DNA from: CANHVK01 sp046304235
GTDB lineage: Bacteria > Bacteroidota > Bacteroidia > Flavobacteriales_D > Crocinitomicaceae
NCBI GenBank assembly: GCA_046304235.1
Contig: JBKCEW010000004.1
Span: 62,001 to 126,000 of the forward strand
Direction: 5' to 3'
DNA length: 64,000 nucleotides
Positions within the stretch are counted from its first letter, which is position 1; every line of letters begins with the position of its first letter. This document shows positions 54,091-64,000 of this stretch, one piece after another. A program made the position numbers and the translations under genes. The notes below the pieces were generated by a model. The model had not been told where the DNA came from, did no database searches, and saw only the letters and a program-made list of their open reading frames with translations.

Positions 54091-57000
54091 ATGAAAGACA
54101 TTTCAACTCCACAAAAAACGTAGTTCCCGTTCCTTGTTTTGTTTCGAACCAAATTTCGCCCCGGTGTTGTTCGATGATTTGTTTGGTCATTGCTAATCCA
54201 AGTCCGGTACCGGTGGTTTTGGTAGTGAAATAGGGAACAAAAATAGAGGCTTGTGCTTCGTCTGAAATACCTGTGCCGTTGTCTTCGATGGCAATCAACC
54301 AAGTATCTTCTTTGCTTTGTAAACGTATGTTCATTTCACCATTTTTGTCTTGTGGAATGGATTGAATAGAATTCGTAATCAAATTGTTAAATACACGTAA
54401 CAGCAAATCTTTATCTCCTGAAATATAGGCTTCGGATTGTTCCTTTTCAAAGGTGATTTGTACTTTGTCTTGTTGTCTGAAAACGGTAATCACGTTTTCC
54501 AATAAGGAAACCAAATCCAAGGATTGTTCGTTTGCTTTGGGTAGTTTGGCGAAGTTAGAAAATTCTCCGGCTATTTTTGCCAAGGCATCAATTTGTTCGA
54601 TAAGTGATAAGGTCACACGATTGAGTTGCTCTTTTGAAATCGGTTGTTCTGGGTCGTATATGCGTTGCAATTGTTGTAAACTCAATTTCATCGGCGTAAG
54701 TGGATTTTTAATTTCGTGTGCAACTTGTTTCGCCATTTCACGCCAAGCACTTTCTCGTTCGCTTTGAGCGAGTTTTTGCGTTGTTGTAGCTAATTCTTTC
54801 AATTTTGTATTGTAATCCTCTACAAGCGCTCCAATTTCGTCTTTTGCGCCATAATGAACCGGTTTGTTGTATTTCCCTAGTTGTAGATTAGAAAAACTTT
54901 GGCGTAAAGCACGTAAGGGTGAGGTAACCCACGTTGAAACGAACAAGGCAAACAAGACTGATAATGCAAGCAATAAAATAGAAACGTTCATAATTGCTTC
55001 CAAGAATTGCTTTATTTGAAACTCGAAACCTTGTTGTTGTCCAAAGTGCTGTAAGTTGATAAAGGCTAACAAATTTCCTTCGTTATTGTACAATGGAAGA
55101 TATGCCGATAAGAATTGTAAGTTTCCGATGGTTTCTTCGTGAATATATTCTGACTTTCTAAACTGATTTAACTCAAAAAGTGCTTTAGGGTTTATTTGTT
55201 CGGAAAGCAATCCGATGTTAAAAATTTTGGGGCGTGAACTTGCTAATAAAAATCCTTGTTGGTCATACATATTGATATCTGTCAAGAAAACTGAAGCCAA
55301 CTTTTGTAACACGTATTCTAATGCATCTCCATTTTGTTCAATAGTTAAATCCGTTTTCGACCCATATTTTTGTTTCATATCACGTTCCAAGGAACGGATT
55401 TTTTCCTTGATCATATCATTGGTGTATTCTTTGTATTGATTGGTCACGAATGAACCACTACCTAAACCAAAAACCAAGAGTGTGACAAACACTAATCCGA
55501 TGAGTACAATTTGAATTCGGATAGCAAGTGAAAATTGTCTGAAATAAAAAAGTTCTTTCCTACGACGAATGGAAAGTGGAATAAGTAAGAATAAACCGAA
55601 GAAACTAAAAAGGTATGAACAGGAGGTAAACCAATGGAGCGTACTAGTCTTTGGTAAGGACAACACGATGAGGTCTAAATAATTTTTTCGAAGCAAGTAA
55701 TGGTTGTAACCTCCGTTGTCAAAATAGCCATCACGAATGGGGGTATTATTGGTTAATCCGAAGTCGTTAGAAGGATATGAAAATTTACCGTTATGACTGA
55801 CGAGTTTTCCGTCATAATATTTTGCAATGGAATATTTTTCGAGGGGTTCAATCACGTTTGCTTCACCCGAAACGAGCAGTCGAGGGAACCCAATTTTCTC
55901 TGGAATTTTTTTCGATTTCAACGCACAATATAATGTACCCATTATTTTTTCTTCGCTATTTTTTATATCCATTCGAATGATATAACTGTACTGCGAAGTG
56001 TAATCTTTTATGTAAAACATTCGTCCATCCATTTGAGATGGAAGACTATGTCTGTTAATGATGACCTCTAATTTTTCAAAATTATTTGATTGAATTTCGT
56101 TGTAATTTATCAATGAATTTTTGGAGTTATCATAGAGGTAAAATTCGATGTCATACCGTTCCCAAAAACCATTAAAAAAACGTCGCTCCATATTCTCTTT
56201 AAATTCGGAAATCCCCAAGCGATTTTTTTGTTCTAAAATATATTTCAAATAATTTTCTTCATCGATTTTTTTGGATAAGGATAAGAATTCAATTTCGGAT
56301 GTAAGATCCTGGTCAGATGCCATTCGTTTGGCTAAAAGTTCTCGTTCAATATTTTCTTTTTTAGTATGAAAAACTTCAAGGTTCAAGGCTATGAAAAATG
56401 AAAATAAGAAAAGTAAAAATACGCCATATCCAAAGGCAATTTTTTCTCCTTGTCGGAACGTGAAATAAATAATTAAAAGTGAAATGAGAGACAATAATAA
56501 GAGGAGTAAAATTTGCTGGTTCCCGAAAGTCATATCGAGTAAAATGCATCCCAAGGTTGCGCCAAGCCAAAATAAAAACACGGTTGTTTTTTGAGTTCCT
56601 TGTTCGATTAAAAGTAGGAGGGTATTTCGCAAAAATTGAACGTAGGCAAAAAACAAAAGTCCCATCGAAACGAATGTCAAAAAGGAGTAGAAATTTAACT
56701 CAAAAAGGTTTTCAATTTTTAATGGAATGTTTGAATTTTGAATTAAACCTCGGTAAACTTCACCTAAAAAGAAGGAATATAAAATCGCAAAAATCAACAA
56801 TAAAATCCCTTGCCATTTTGTAATAAATCTTACATTAAATCGCTTTATATAATTAATAATTGCGAAAATCAACCAAAAAACAGTGACACAATGTACAATG
56901 AATTCGGCGAAATTCGGCGCCCATTCAGAATTTGAAAACAGGGTAGGATCGAAGGCGGTGATGCCTTTTAGGAATACAAACCAATGCCATTTGATACTCG

Positions 57001-57736
57001 CATATCGAGCCAAAATAACGGTTGAAATCAAGCCCCAAAAAAGCGGTCGATTGAGACGTTTTTGAAATTTATAAAGAGTAAAAAACGCAACTGAAAAGAA
57101 CAATAAAAATGAACAAAAAAGGAGATCGCTATCGAGGGAAGAAATCGTTTGGTTGGGTAACACGTACCACGCAAAAAGTAATTTTTTATCTTTCGAATAG
57201 ATGGGGTATGCGTTATCTTTTTCCAAAATTATGTTTGCTCGAAAGGGCAAAATTAGTTCCGGATTATAGGTGTTTTTTAAGTGTAAATTTTCGTAAGGAT
57301 AATCTTTTTTGATGAGAAAACTACCCACCATTTGCACGTTTTTTACCCGCAAAATTTTAGCAAAATACCATCCATTTTGAAGGTGAACAATCCCCTCACT
57401 GGGATAATGAAAATCTGAAAATCGAGAAACAGGGAGTTGATTTGTGTTCCAAAAAAGGAGCGAATCGTTTCGATAAATATGAAGAAAAAAACTGTTTTCT
57501 TCAAGGTCTTCTCGGTTCAAAATTGAGATATTTTTATCCGAAAAATGCTTCTTTTTGTAGGCTAAGAACCGGTCTAAATTGTCAATTTTTTTTCGAAATT
57601 TTTCTTGATAATTTTCAATTTCGGAAGAATAATCTGAACGAAAAACATGCTGATTATGGCTCAAAAAAAGGACGAATGAAATTGCTGTTGCAAACAACAA
57701 TCCATATTTTTTAAGCGCATTTTGAACCTTCGACAT
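54074..57736 (-). CDS. Large NtrY-like membrane sensor histidine kinase
   Basis: A 1220-residue kinase. An N-terminal helix and a periplasmic segment (about 30-205) are followed by a multi-helix membrane block (about 210-460). A second extracytoplasmic region (about 470-720) comes next, then another helix pair with a further sensor region, and HAMP (near 910-965, TSPLRALRQSFSNLQLGKY). The HisKA phospho-acceptor is H1007 in QVAHEIKNPLTP. HATPase_c has N-box NNLITNSIQS, G1 IEDNGTGIS and G2 TGTGLGLAM. The C-terminal part resembles NtrY. No response regulator is adjacent. Its last residues are encoded by a repeat copy. Confidence 0.88.
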   Translation of the reverse strand: MSKVQNALKKYGLLFATAISFVLFLSHNQHVFRSDYSSEIENYQEKFRKKIDNLDRFLAYKKKHFSDKNISILNREDLEENSFFLHIYRNDSLLFWNTNQLPVSRFSDFHYPSEGIVHLQNGWYFAKILRVKNVQMVGSFLIKKDYPYENLHLKNTYNPELILPFRANIILEKDNAYPIYSKDKKLLFAWYVLPNQTISSLDSDLLFCSFLLFFSVAFFTLYKFQKRLNRPLFWGLISTVILARYASIKWHWFVFLKGITAFDPTLFSNSEWAPNFAEFIVHCVTVFWLIFAIINYIKRFNVRFITKWQGILLLIFAILYSFFLGEVYRGLIQNSNIPLKIENLFELNFYSFLTFVSMGLLFFAYVQFLRNTLLLLIEQGTQKTTVFLFWLGATLGCILLDMTFGNQQILLLLLLSLISLLIIYFTFRQGEKIAFGYGVFLLFLFSFFIALNLEVFHTKKENIERELLAKRMASDQDLTSEIEFLSLSKKIDEENYLKYILEQKNRLGISEFKENMERRFFNGFWERYDIEFYLYDNSKNSLINYNEIQSNNFEKLEVIINRHSLPSQMDGRMFYIKDYTSQYSYIIRMDIKNSEEKIMGTLYCALKSKKIPEKIGFPRLLVSGEANVIEPLEKYSIAKYYDGKLVSHNGKFSYPSNDFGLTNNTPIRDGYFDNGGYNHYLLRKNYLDLIVLSLPKTSTLHWFTSCSYLFSFFGLFLLIPLSIRRRKELFYFRQFSLAIRIQIVLIGLVFVTLLVFGLGSGSFVTNQYKEYTNDMIKEKIRSLERDMKQKYGSKTDLTIEQNGDALEYVLQKLASVFLTDINMYDQQGFLLASSRPKIFNIGLLSEQINPKALFELNQFRKSEYIHEETIGNLQFLSAYLPLYNNEGNLLAFINLQHFGQQQGFEFQIKQFLEAIMNVSILLLALSVLFALFVSTWVTSPLRALRQSFSNLQLGKYNKPVHYGAKDEIGALVEDYNTKLKELATTTQKLAQSERESAWREMAKQVAHEIKNPLTPMKLSLQQLQRIYDPEQPISKEQLNRVTLSLIEQIDALAKIAGEFSNFAKLPKANEQSLDLVSLLENVITVFRQQDKVQITFEKEQSEAYISGDKDLLLRVFNNLITNSIQSIPQDKNGEMNIRLQSKEDTWLIAIEDNGTGISDEAQASIFVPYFTTKTTGTGLGLAMTKQIIEQHRGEIWFETKQGTGTTFFVELKCLSSSLIE

Positions 57737-58122
57737 TATATTATTAAACGTGATTTTCTCAAATTAGTTTCAAGTGAATAAGTTCAATTTTAGTTAATAA
57801 AAGTTGAAGAGGATTTATACTTTCATTCCTTGATAGAGTACAGAGATGGGTGACAAAATTTAACACTGAATTTAGACCTCAAATTTTGCTTTAAAAACAC
57901 AAAAAAATCAGTCTAATTTCGAACTTATTTTTGAATAAAAATTAATCTAATTTGAATTTTAATGTATAAAATACCCGATTTTTTCGTTTGAAAAATTGTT
58001 ATTCATGCCAATTTTAAGGCAAGATCTAATGTCAATTAACATTCCAATTTTTATAATAAAATCAATCGAATGCACTTGATTGTGAGATTATATCTAATTT
58101 TCACTAATTAATTTGGTGATTT
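57737..58122. other. 386-bp divergent intergenic region
   Basis: No gene, RNA or clear hairpin seen. It separates the kinase gene and the cyclase receptor gene and must contain both promoters, but I could not identify convincing -33/-7 pairs. Composition is very AT-rich. Confidence 0.5.
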
Positions 58123-61100
58123 ATGCGCTTAAAACTATTTTTAGTTCTTTTATTGTCGTCTTTTTTATTACAGGCACAAAATTCATATCGTTTTAGAAAC
58201 TATACCATTAGTGATGGATTATCACAAAGTAATGTCAGTACATTAGTTCAAGATAATACAGGTTCTATTTGGGTAGGAACACAAGATGGTTTGAATCGAT
58301 TTGACGGACAAACATTTGAGATTTTTACACCTGACAATACAAAAGGAATTGAAAATGGAGATTTCATATGTTCGATTAAAGCCTCAAACGGGATTATTTG
58401 GTTTGGAACTTCTAATGGTTTAACAAGTTATAATCCAGAGACGGAAAATTTCAAAACTTATTTATATTCTTCTCAAAATGTATTACAAATTCGCGCAATC
58501 GAAGAAGATAAATTAGGGAACTTATGGATTGCAAGTCCGACAAGTGGAATCTATCATTTTGATATTCAAAAACAAAAACTTACTAAACAAAAACAGATTA
58601 AACTCCCAACAGAAAAAGTATTATCTGTTAAGTTATTGTCTAAAGAAGAATTATTGATTAGTACAGAAGATCGAGGTATTTTCATTTATCATATTCCTGT
58701 TAAAAATGTGTATCCAATTAAAGTCAAAACTAAAAAAGACAAATACATTCGAGCTTATGAATTTAAACCTTTCACTCAAAATGAATGGATTATTTGTTCG
58801 AATCAAGGGTTGTATTTATTTAATAAATTGACAAAAAAAGTACGATCTTATTTGAGAAAGTTAGATGATACATATGGTTGGTTGGAAGTGCACGATGCCT
58901 TAATTATTGATAAAAATAAATTCATAATTACCACTAAATCAAATGGTATTTTTACGATAGAACAACAAGGAAGAAAAACCTTCATTAGTCAATCAACTCA
59001 AGATATTTTTCAAAAACACGCATTGGTGTATAATGCAACAAACGTGTTGATGCGTGATAAAAGCGGGACTTTTTGGGTTGGTACAGAACGTGGTTTATCA
59101 AGTTTTGACCCTTTGAATCAGGGTTTTTTGGGTGTATGTCAAAGTGAAGATTTAACGAAAGGTTTACCTTCTTCGAGTGTATGGAGTTTTGCGGAGGATA
59201 AATCGGGTCGCTTTTTGTTCGTTGGTTCTGATAATTGTGTTTCTCGCTATGATGAACGTAGAGGACTTTTTAATCAGTATTTTAAAAAGATAAATACTGC
59301 AAAAAAATCAAATAATTTTAGCATCCTAAGTATTTATGCCTTTACTCCAGATTTTTTATACGTCGGAACCGGTGATGGGTTATATTCATTATCTATAAAA
59401 TCAGAAAATGAATATTCCTTTAATAAAGTTGAATATAAGGGGATTACAAATCCATCCAATTTTGAAAGGGTTTATTCAATTACTCATTGGAAAAACAATA
59501 CCTTTTTCTTGGCGACAAAAGCTGGGGTTTTACTTTTTGATAAAAACACGGGTAAATTTAAAGCATTTGAACACGATGATAAAAATCCAAAAAAAACAAT
59601 TGGAGGTGGGGTAGCAAAAGTTATTTTTAAAGATAACACTGATAAGGTTTGGTTTACTACTGGAACGGGTGGTTTGTATCAATTGATAGAAAAAGGGGAA
59701 AAATTAGAAATTCATCCATACAAATACAACAGTAAAATAGCTCAACTCTCAAAGGAATATATTGCTACTATCTACCAACAAGATTCAAATACTTTTTGGT
59801 TAGGAACGATGGGTTCTGGTTTGATAAAATGGAATATGCAAACCAAATCAGGGGTAATTTATAACAAGAAAAATGGGTTGCCAAATAATACAATTTATGC
59901 GGTACTCGCAGATGAAAAAGATAATACTCTTTGGTTGAGTACGAACAAGGGAATGTCAATGTTGTCATTAAAAAATAATCAAATCCTAAATTTTACAGAG
60001 CAAGATGGTTTGATGTCAAATGAGTTTAATCAAGGAGCTTATTTTAAGTCGACAAATGGCAATTTTTACTTTGGTGGTATTAGTGGGTATAATTACTTTG
60101 ATCCAAAGAGTTTAAATATTAATCATAAAAAAGTAGATGTTTCAATTACTAAAATAAAACTGGATGATGATTGGTTAAAGCCTTCTGAAAGTAAAGGCTT
60201 ACTATCAAAATCAATTTTTTACACTAAACAAATTCGGTTGTCATATAAAAAACGGAGTATCACGTTAAAATTTATGGCAACAGAATTGAGTAATCCAAAT
60301 TTAATTACTTATAAATACATCTTGGAAGGTTCCGAAGATGGAGAAGTTTTACTTGGAAACACAAACCAAATCCACTTAAATTCTATTCAACCAGGGGATT
60401 ATGTGTTGAAAATTTATGCGCGATTAGGTAATGGTACTTGGAGTGAGAATCCAGCAAAATTAATTATTACGGTTGAAACTCCTTATTGGAAAACGGTTTG
60501 GTTTTGGATATCGATCGCCGTATTTATCGCTTTTTTAACGTGGTTTTATTTTAGAAAAAAAATTGAATATGAGAGAAAGCAACAAATACGATTAGAATTA
60601 AAAATCACAGAAAGAACCAAAGAAATTAGAGAACAAAATATCAAAATTGAAAAGCAAAAACAATTAATTGAAGAAAAGAAAAATATTCTTGAAGAACAAA
60701 AAGTGCTTATTGAAATTGAGAAAGAAAAAGCAGATAAACTATTAAAAAATATATTACCTGTATCTGTCTCTGAAGAAATCAAAGAAACAGGGAGAGCAAC
60801 GGCGCGTGCATATAGCCGTGTATCAGTTTTATTTACTGATTTTGTTGGGTTTACTAAGATTTCTGAAACCATGAAACCTTCAGAATTGGTAAACGAACTA
60901 GACATTTATTTCCGAAAATTTGATGAGATTATTGTTCGAAATAATCTTGAAAAAATTAAAACAATTGGAGATGCTTATATGTGTGCAGGGGGTGTACCTG
61001 TACGAAATAAAACGAACCCTATAGATGCTTGTTTGGCTGCTCTTCAGATTCAAGAGGCAATGCAACAGATGCGAAATGAAGCGATTGCTAAAGGTCGAAT

Positions 61101-62037
61101 CGTTTGGAATTTGCGTTTAGGGATTAATACAGGTGAGGTAACTGCTGGGGTGATTGGTTCTGAAAAATTAGCCTACGATATTTGGGGTTCTACGGTGAAT
61201 CAAGCCCAACGTATGGAAATGTTGGGTGAACCAGGAAAAGTAACTATTTCAGGACAAACGTTTAAATACATTGAACCTTATTTTAACTGCACATTCAGAG
61301 GAAAAGCAAAAACAAAAAGTTCTGGTCTTGTAGATATGTACACCGTTGATGGTATCAAACCGGAATTATCGATCGATGGTAAAGGGATTTTTCCAAACGA
61401 ACGTTTTCATCAAATTTTAAATCTACATCAGTATTCTACGATTAATTATTACAAGGCTGAAAAGCACATTATGAAGGTATTAGAAGAGAAGTTAACTCCA
61501 AAATTACATTATCATAGCATCACCCATACAAAGGACGTAGTCAAATCCGTAGAACGTTTGGCCTTATTGGAAGGAGTAACTGATGAAGGTTTGTTTTTAT
61601 TGAAGTCGGCGGCGACTTATCACGATGCTGGTTTCATTGAAAGTTATGACAACAATGAGGCGATTGGTGCCAGATTAGCAGCAGAAATTTTACCTAATTA
61701 TGGATATTCGCAAGAGCATATTCAAATCATCAAAGAATTGATTTATGTAACTGAAATTCCGCACCAACCGAAGAATCATTTAGAAGAAATTATGTGTGAT
61801 GCCGATTTGGATTATTTAGGACGAGATGATTTCCACGAAATCGCAGATAAGTTACGTGTTGAATTGCGAGAATTTGGAAAAATTAATTCTGACCGTAAAT
61901 GGGATGAAATTCAAGTTTCCTTCTTAACAAATCACAAGTATTTTACCAAAACAGCCATCGAAACTCGTGATGCTCGTAAACAAAAACATTTACAAGAAAT
62001 CAAGGACCGTTTAGAACGAGATGAGTATAAGGATTAG
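58123..62037 (+). CDS. Beta-propeller receptor fused to class III adenylyl cyclase and HD domain
   Basis: A 1304-residue one-protein signalling system. A signal peptide ends at LLQAQ. About 30-690 are Reg_prop repeats (GLSQSNVSTLVQDNTGSIW, GTQDGLNRFDG), presumably two seven-bladed periplasmic propellers. A Y_Y_Y domain follows (about 700-790), then a helix (about 791-811) and a coiled coil (about 815-890). Next comes a class III nucleotide cyclase (about 895-1085). Metal aspartates D906 and D950, adenine-selecting K946 and D1019, and transition-state N1026 and R1030 are all present, predicting an active homodimeric adenylyl cyclase. The C-terminal HD domain has H1131/H1135, H1167-D1168 and D1226/D1228. 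Usual Reg_prop proteins end in a kinase or LytTR domain. Confidence 0.88.
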   Translation: MRLKLFLVLLLSSFLLQAQNSYRFRNYTISDGLSQSNVSTLVQDNTGSIWVGTQDGLNRFDGQTFEIFTPDNTKGIENGDFICSIKASNGIIWFGTSNGLTSYNPETENFKTYLYSSQNVLQIRAIEEDKLGNLWIASPTSGIYHFDIQKQKLTKQKQIKLPTEKVLSVKLLSKEELLISTEDRGIFIYHIPVKNVYPIKVKTKKDKYIRAYEFKPFTQNEWIICSNQGLYLFNKLTKKVRSYLRKLDDTYGWLEVHDALIIDKNKFIITTKSNGIFTIEQQGRKTFISQSTQDIFQKHALVYNATNVLMRDKSGTFWVGTERGLSSFDPLNQGFLGVCQSEDLTKGLPSSSVWSFAEDKSGRFLFVGSDNCVSRYDERRGLFNQYFKKINTAKKSNNFSILSIYAFTPDFLYVGTGDGLYSLSIKSENEYSFNKVEYKGITNPSNFERVYSITHWKNNTFFLATKAGVLLFDKNTGKFKAFEHDDKNPKKTIGGGVAKVIFKDNTDKVWFTTGTGGLYQLIEKGEKLEIHPYKYNSKIAQLSKEYIATIYQQDSNTFWLGTMGSGLIKWNMQTKSGVIYNKKNGLPNNTIYAVLADEKDNTLWLSTNKGMSMLSLKNNQILNFTEQDGLMSNEFNQGAYFKSTNGNFYFGGISGYNYFDPKSLNINHKKVDVSITKIKLDDDWLKPSESKGLLSKSIFYTKQIRLSYKKRSITLKFMATELSNPNLITYKYILEGSEDGEVLLGNTNQIHLNSIQPGDYVLKIYARLGNGTWSENPAKLIITVETPYWKTVWFWISIAVFIAFLTWFYFRKKIEYERKQQIRLELKITERTKEIREQNIKIEKQKQLIEEKKNILEEQKVLIEIEKEKADKLLKNILPVSVSEEIKETGRATARAYSRVSVLFTDFVGFTKISETMKPSELVNELDIYFRKFDEIIVRNNLEKIKTIGDAYMCAGGVPVRNKTNPIDACLAALQIQEAMQQMRNEAIAKGRIVWNLRLGINTGEVTAGVIGSEKLAYDIWGSTVNQAQRMEMLGEPGKVTISGQTFKYIEPYFNCTFRGKAKTKSSGLVDMYTVDGIKPELSIDGKGIFPNERFHQILNLHQYSTINYYKAEKHIMKVLEEKLTPKLHYHSITHTKDVVKSVERLALLEGVTDEGLFLLKSAATYHDAGFIESYDNNEAIGARLAAEILPNYGYSQEHIQIIKELIYVTEIPHQPKNHLEEIMCDADLDYLGRDDFHEIADKLRVELREFGKINSDRKWDEIQVSFLTNHKYFTKTAIETRDARKQKHLQEIKDRLERDEYKD

Positions 62038-62072
62038 CAGATTTAATTTTAGACTCAACTTGTCTAAGAGTC

Positions 62073-62124
62073 ACAATCTTTAATCTTTTAATTTGCAATT
62101 TTCAAATCTGCAATCTTTCAATCT
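62073..62124. repeat. Degenerate AATCTTT-type tandem repeat
   Basis: Between the convergent cyclase and carboxylase genes, ACAATCTTTAATC, TTTGCAATTTTCAAATC and TGCAATCTTTCAATC repeat a loose AATCTTT/TGCAAT pattern. Confidence 0.45.
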
Positions 62125-63667
62125 ACAGCGGAATGTTTCCGTGTTTTTTTTGTGGTAGGTGTTCTGCTTTGTTTTCAAGCATTTTAAACGCCTGAATTAA
62201 TTTAGAACGCGTTTCCTCTGGTAAGATTACTTCATCTACAAAACCTCGTTCTGCAGCTCTGTATGGATTAGCAAACATTTCCGCATATTCTGCTTCTTTT
62301 TCCAACCATTTTGCTTGCGGATCCTTCGCTGAAGCGATTTCTCTTTTGAAGATAATTTCTGCAGCACCTTTAGCGCCCATCACGGCAATTTCAGCAGTAG
62401 GCCAAGCAAAATTAACATCAGCTCCAATGTTTTTAGAGTTCATTACATCAAAGGCACCACCATAGGCTTTGCGAGTGATTACAGTCACGCGTGGAACAGT
62501 TGCTTCTGAAAATGCATATAACAATTTCGCCCCGTGAGAGATAATTCCTCTCCACTCTTGGTCAGTACCCGGTAAGAACCCAGGAACGTCTTCTAATACC
62601 AATAATGGAATATTAAACGAATCACAGAAACGTACAAAACGTGCTCCTTTGCGAGAAGAATCAATATCTAATACTCCCGCTAATGATTCCGGTTGATTTG
62701 CAATGATACCAATCGTTCTTCCTTCCAAACGTCCAAACCCCACAACGATGTTGGTTGCAAAATCTTTATGCACTTCACGGAATGATTGATCGTCGATGAT
62801 GCATTCAATCACACTGCGAATATCGTAAGGGAAAGAAGCGTTTTCTGGTAGTATATTTTGTATTTGAGTTAATTTTGCTTTATCAAAATCAAAAGAGGTT
62901 GTTGGTGCATATTCCCCATAATTTTGAGGCATATAGGTCATAAAATCACGCACTTGTCTCAAACACGTAACGTCATTTGAACTTGTAAAGTGAGTTACCC
63001 CTGATTTTTCAGCGTGTGTTTTCGCTCCTCCCAAATCTTCCGAACTTACTTCTTCGTGCGTTACTGTTTTTACTACGTTCGGACCCGTTACGAACATATA
63101 CGAAGTGTCCTCAACCATAAAAACAAAATCCGTGAGTGCAGGACTATAAACAGCACCACCTGCGCAAGGTCCCATAATCACACTTATTTGTGGAACTACA
63201 CCAGAAGCACGGGTATTTCTATAAAAAATATCAGCATATCCTGCCAAAGAAACAACCCCTTCTTGGATACGAGCTCCTCCCGAGTCATTTAAACCGATCA
63301 CAGGCGCACCGTTTTTCACGGCAAGATCCATTATTTTACAGATTTTTTCAGCGTGTGTTTCTGAAAGGGAACCTCCTAATACGGTAAAATCTTGTGAGAA
63401 GACATACACTAATCGTCCGTGAATTCGACCATAACCAGTAACTACACCATCTCCAGGAAATTTTTGTTCATCCAATCCGAAAGAGGTTGCACGATGCGTT
63501 ACAAACATACCGATTTCTTGAAAGGTATCTTCATCTAATAACAATTCAATACGCTCTCTTGCAGTAAGTTTTCCTTGGCTATGTTGTTTGTCTATACGTG
63601 TTTGACCACCACCCAATTGTGAGTTTTCACGCAACGTTAGTAATTCTTGTCTTTTTATGTTGTTCAT
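62123..63667 (-). CDS. Biotin-dependent acyl-CoA carboxylase, carboxyltransferase (beta) subunit
   Basis: A 514-residue carboxyltransferase of the PccB/MmdA family that moves carboxyl from biotin to propionyl-CoA or a similar acyl-CoA. It has two crotonase-like halves: [20 protein letters not shown] and [14 protein letters not shown] in the first, and [20 protein letters not shown] and [14 protein letters not shown] in the second. The second half is where the acyl group binds. Family-typical length. The biotin carboxylase and biotin carrier subunits are not in the window. Propionyl-CoA specificity is the likeliest, with methylmalonyl-CoA decarboxylase as the alternative. Confidence 0.93.
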   Translation of the reverse strand: MNNIKRQELLTLRENSQLGGGQTRIDKQHSQGKLTARERIELLLDEDTFQEIGMFVTHRATSFGLDEQKFPGDGVVTGYGRIHGRLVYVFSQDFTVLGGSLSETHAEKICKIMDLAVKNGAPVIGLNDSGGARIQEGVVSLAGYADIFYRNTRASGVVPQISVIMGPCAGGAVYSPALTDFVFMVEDTSYMFVTGPNVVKTVTHEEVSSEDLGGAKTHAEKSGVTHFTSSNDVTCLRQVRDFMTYMPQNYGEYAPTTSFDFDKAKLTQIQNILPENASFPYDIRSVIECIIDDQSFREVHKDFATNIVVGFGRLEGRTIGIIANQPESLAGVLDIDSSRKGARFVRFCDSFNIPLLVLEDVPGFLPGTDQEWRGIISHGAKLLYAFSEATVPRVTVITRKAYGGAFDVMNSKNIGADVNFAWPTAEIAVMGAKGAAEIIFKREIASAKDPQAKWLEKEAEYAEMFANPYRAAERGFVDEVILPEETRSKLIQAFKMLENKAEHLPQKKHGNIPL

Positions 63668-63680
63668 AATTGATTTATAG

Positions 63681-64000
63681 TCAAATTAATTTTTCGATTG
63701 ATTTCTTGTGGTTGATAAGTGACTGTATTTGATTTATCGCAATTTGATTTAGTTGTATTAACCTAATTTCTTGACTTAAATCTTGTTGAATTAAAACAGA
63801 GTTTAAACTTTCTAAATTTGATAATACAACTAATTGTTCTAGGGTTGCATAGTCACGAATGTTACCTTTTAATTTCGGGTTATTTTCTTTCCATTCTTTT
63901 GCTGTGATTCCAAATAAAGCAATGTTTAGTACATCGGCTTCAGAAGCATATATGTAGGATGTTTGTTGTTTTGTTAAAATTTTCGGTATCAAATATTCTT
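63681..64000 (-). CDS. KilA-N-type protein, C-terminal part (cut by window edge)
   Basis: The frame is open to the right edge of the window, so only the C-terminal 106 or so residues are visible and the true start lies outside. The segment [46 protein letters not shown] matches, from memory, the C-terminal part of KilA-N-domain proteins. KilA-N is a DNA-binding domain frequent in phages and mobile islands but also found in Bacteroidota chromosomes. A RhuM-like protein is an alternative. It lies 13 bp upstream of the carboxylase gene on the same strand. Confidence 0.6.
   Translation of the reverse strand, partial: EYLIPKILTKQQTSYIYASEADVLNIALFGITAKEWKENNPKLKGNIRDYATLEQLVVLSNLESLNSVLIQQDLSQEIRLIQLNQIAINQIQSLINHKKSIEKLI

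Noticed and set aside
1..64000. CRISPR array, insertion sequence or prophage
   Set aside because: No regularly spaced repeats with unique spacers, no transposase or integrase, and no phage structural genes are visible.

Overview
The window is AT-rich chromosomal DNA from a member of the Bacteroidota, most likely class Flavobacteriia. Three things point there. Promoter-like TAnnTTTG boxes lie upstream of several genes. Several gene products have a form I associate with this group: a short NuoG, a long IspG with a central insert, DUF4175, and a YbeY ending in a GYKDK motif. Secreted proteins mostly have leaders ending in a Q at the cleavage site. I see no insertion sequence, prophage or CRISPR array. 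A KilA-N-like gene running off the right edge is the only hint of accessory DNA.

Layout. 1-464: 5' part of hemL. 642-4124: kynureninase, kynurenine 3-monooxygenase and a barrel-like secreted protein. 4125-8983: a translationally coupled outer-membrane barrel and giant TPR protein. 9144-17909: FtsE, an MFS exporter, a cold-shock protein, a GH3 enzyme, a tandem UspA, ferritin, RNase R and a LytTR regulator. 17910-18745: a long AT-rich gene-free stretch with a cluster of DnaA-box-like 9-mers, then rpiB. 19253-20969: a class-C beta-lactamase-like lipoprotein and a DUF1648 membrane protein. 21182-34049: a complete 14-gene nuoA-N operon on the minus strand. 34374-36160: two related secreted proteins around an XRE regulator. 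36266-38357: tRNA-Cys, folB, gltX. 38465-45496: DUF4175, an anti-sigma-like ATPase, ybeY, mnmG and a methyltransferase, with three parS sites. 45868-54050: ispG, a fatty acid desaturase, an S4 RNA-binding protein, hutI, recJ, a LOG protein and a DUF2750 protein. 54074-62037: a 1220-residue NtrY-like kinase and a 1304-residue receptor ending in an adenylyl cyclase and an HD domain. 62123-64000: a biotin-dependent carboxylase beta subunit and the partial KilA-N-like gene.

Most interesting signals. (1) A DnaA-box cluster at 18301-18698 that may be oriC. (2) Three near-perfect parS sites at 42660-44622, woven into a stop codon, a promoter and a start codon around mnmG (gidA), plus two apparently broken parS copies associated with small repeats at 45613-45819. 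Together these suggest the window is origin-proximal. (3) The sensor-cyclase-HD fusion. (4) A duplicated 16-bp operator-like repeat, exactly 60 bp apart, over the desaturase promoter.

All calls come from reading the sequence and remembered family knowledge. No database search was run.
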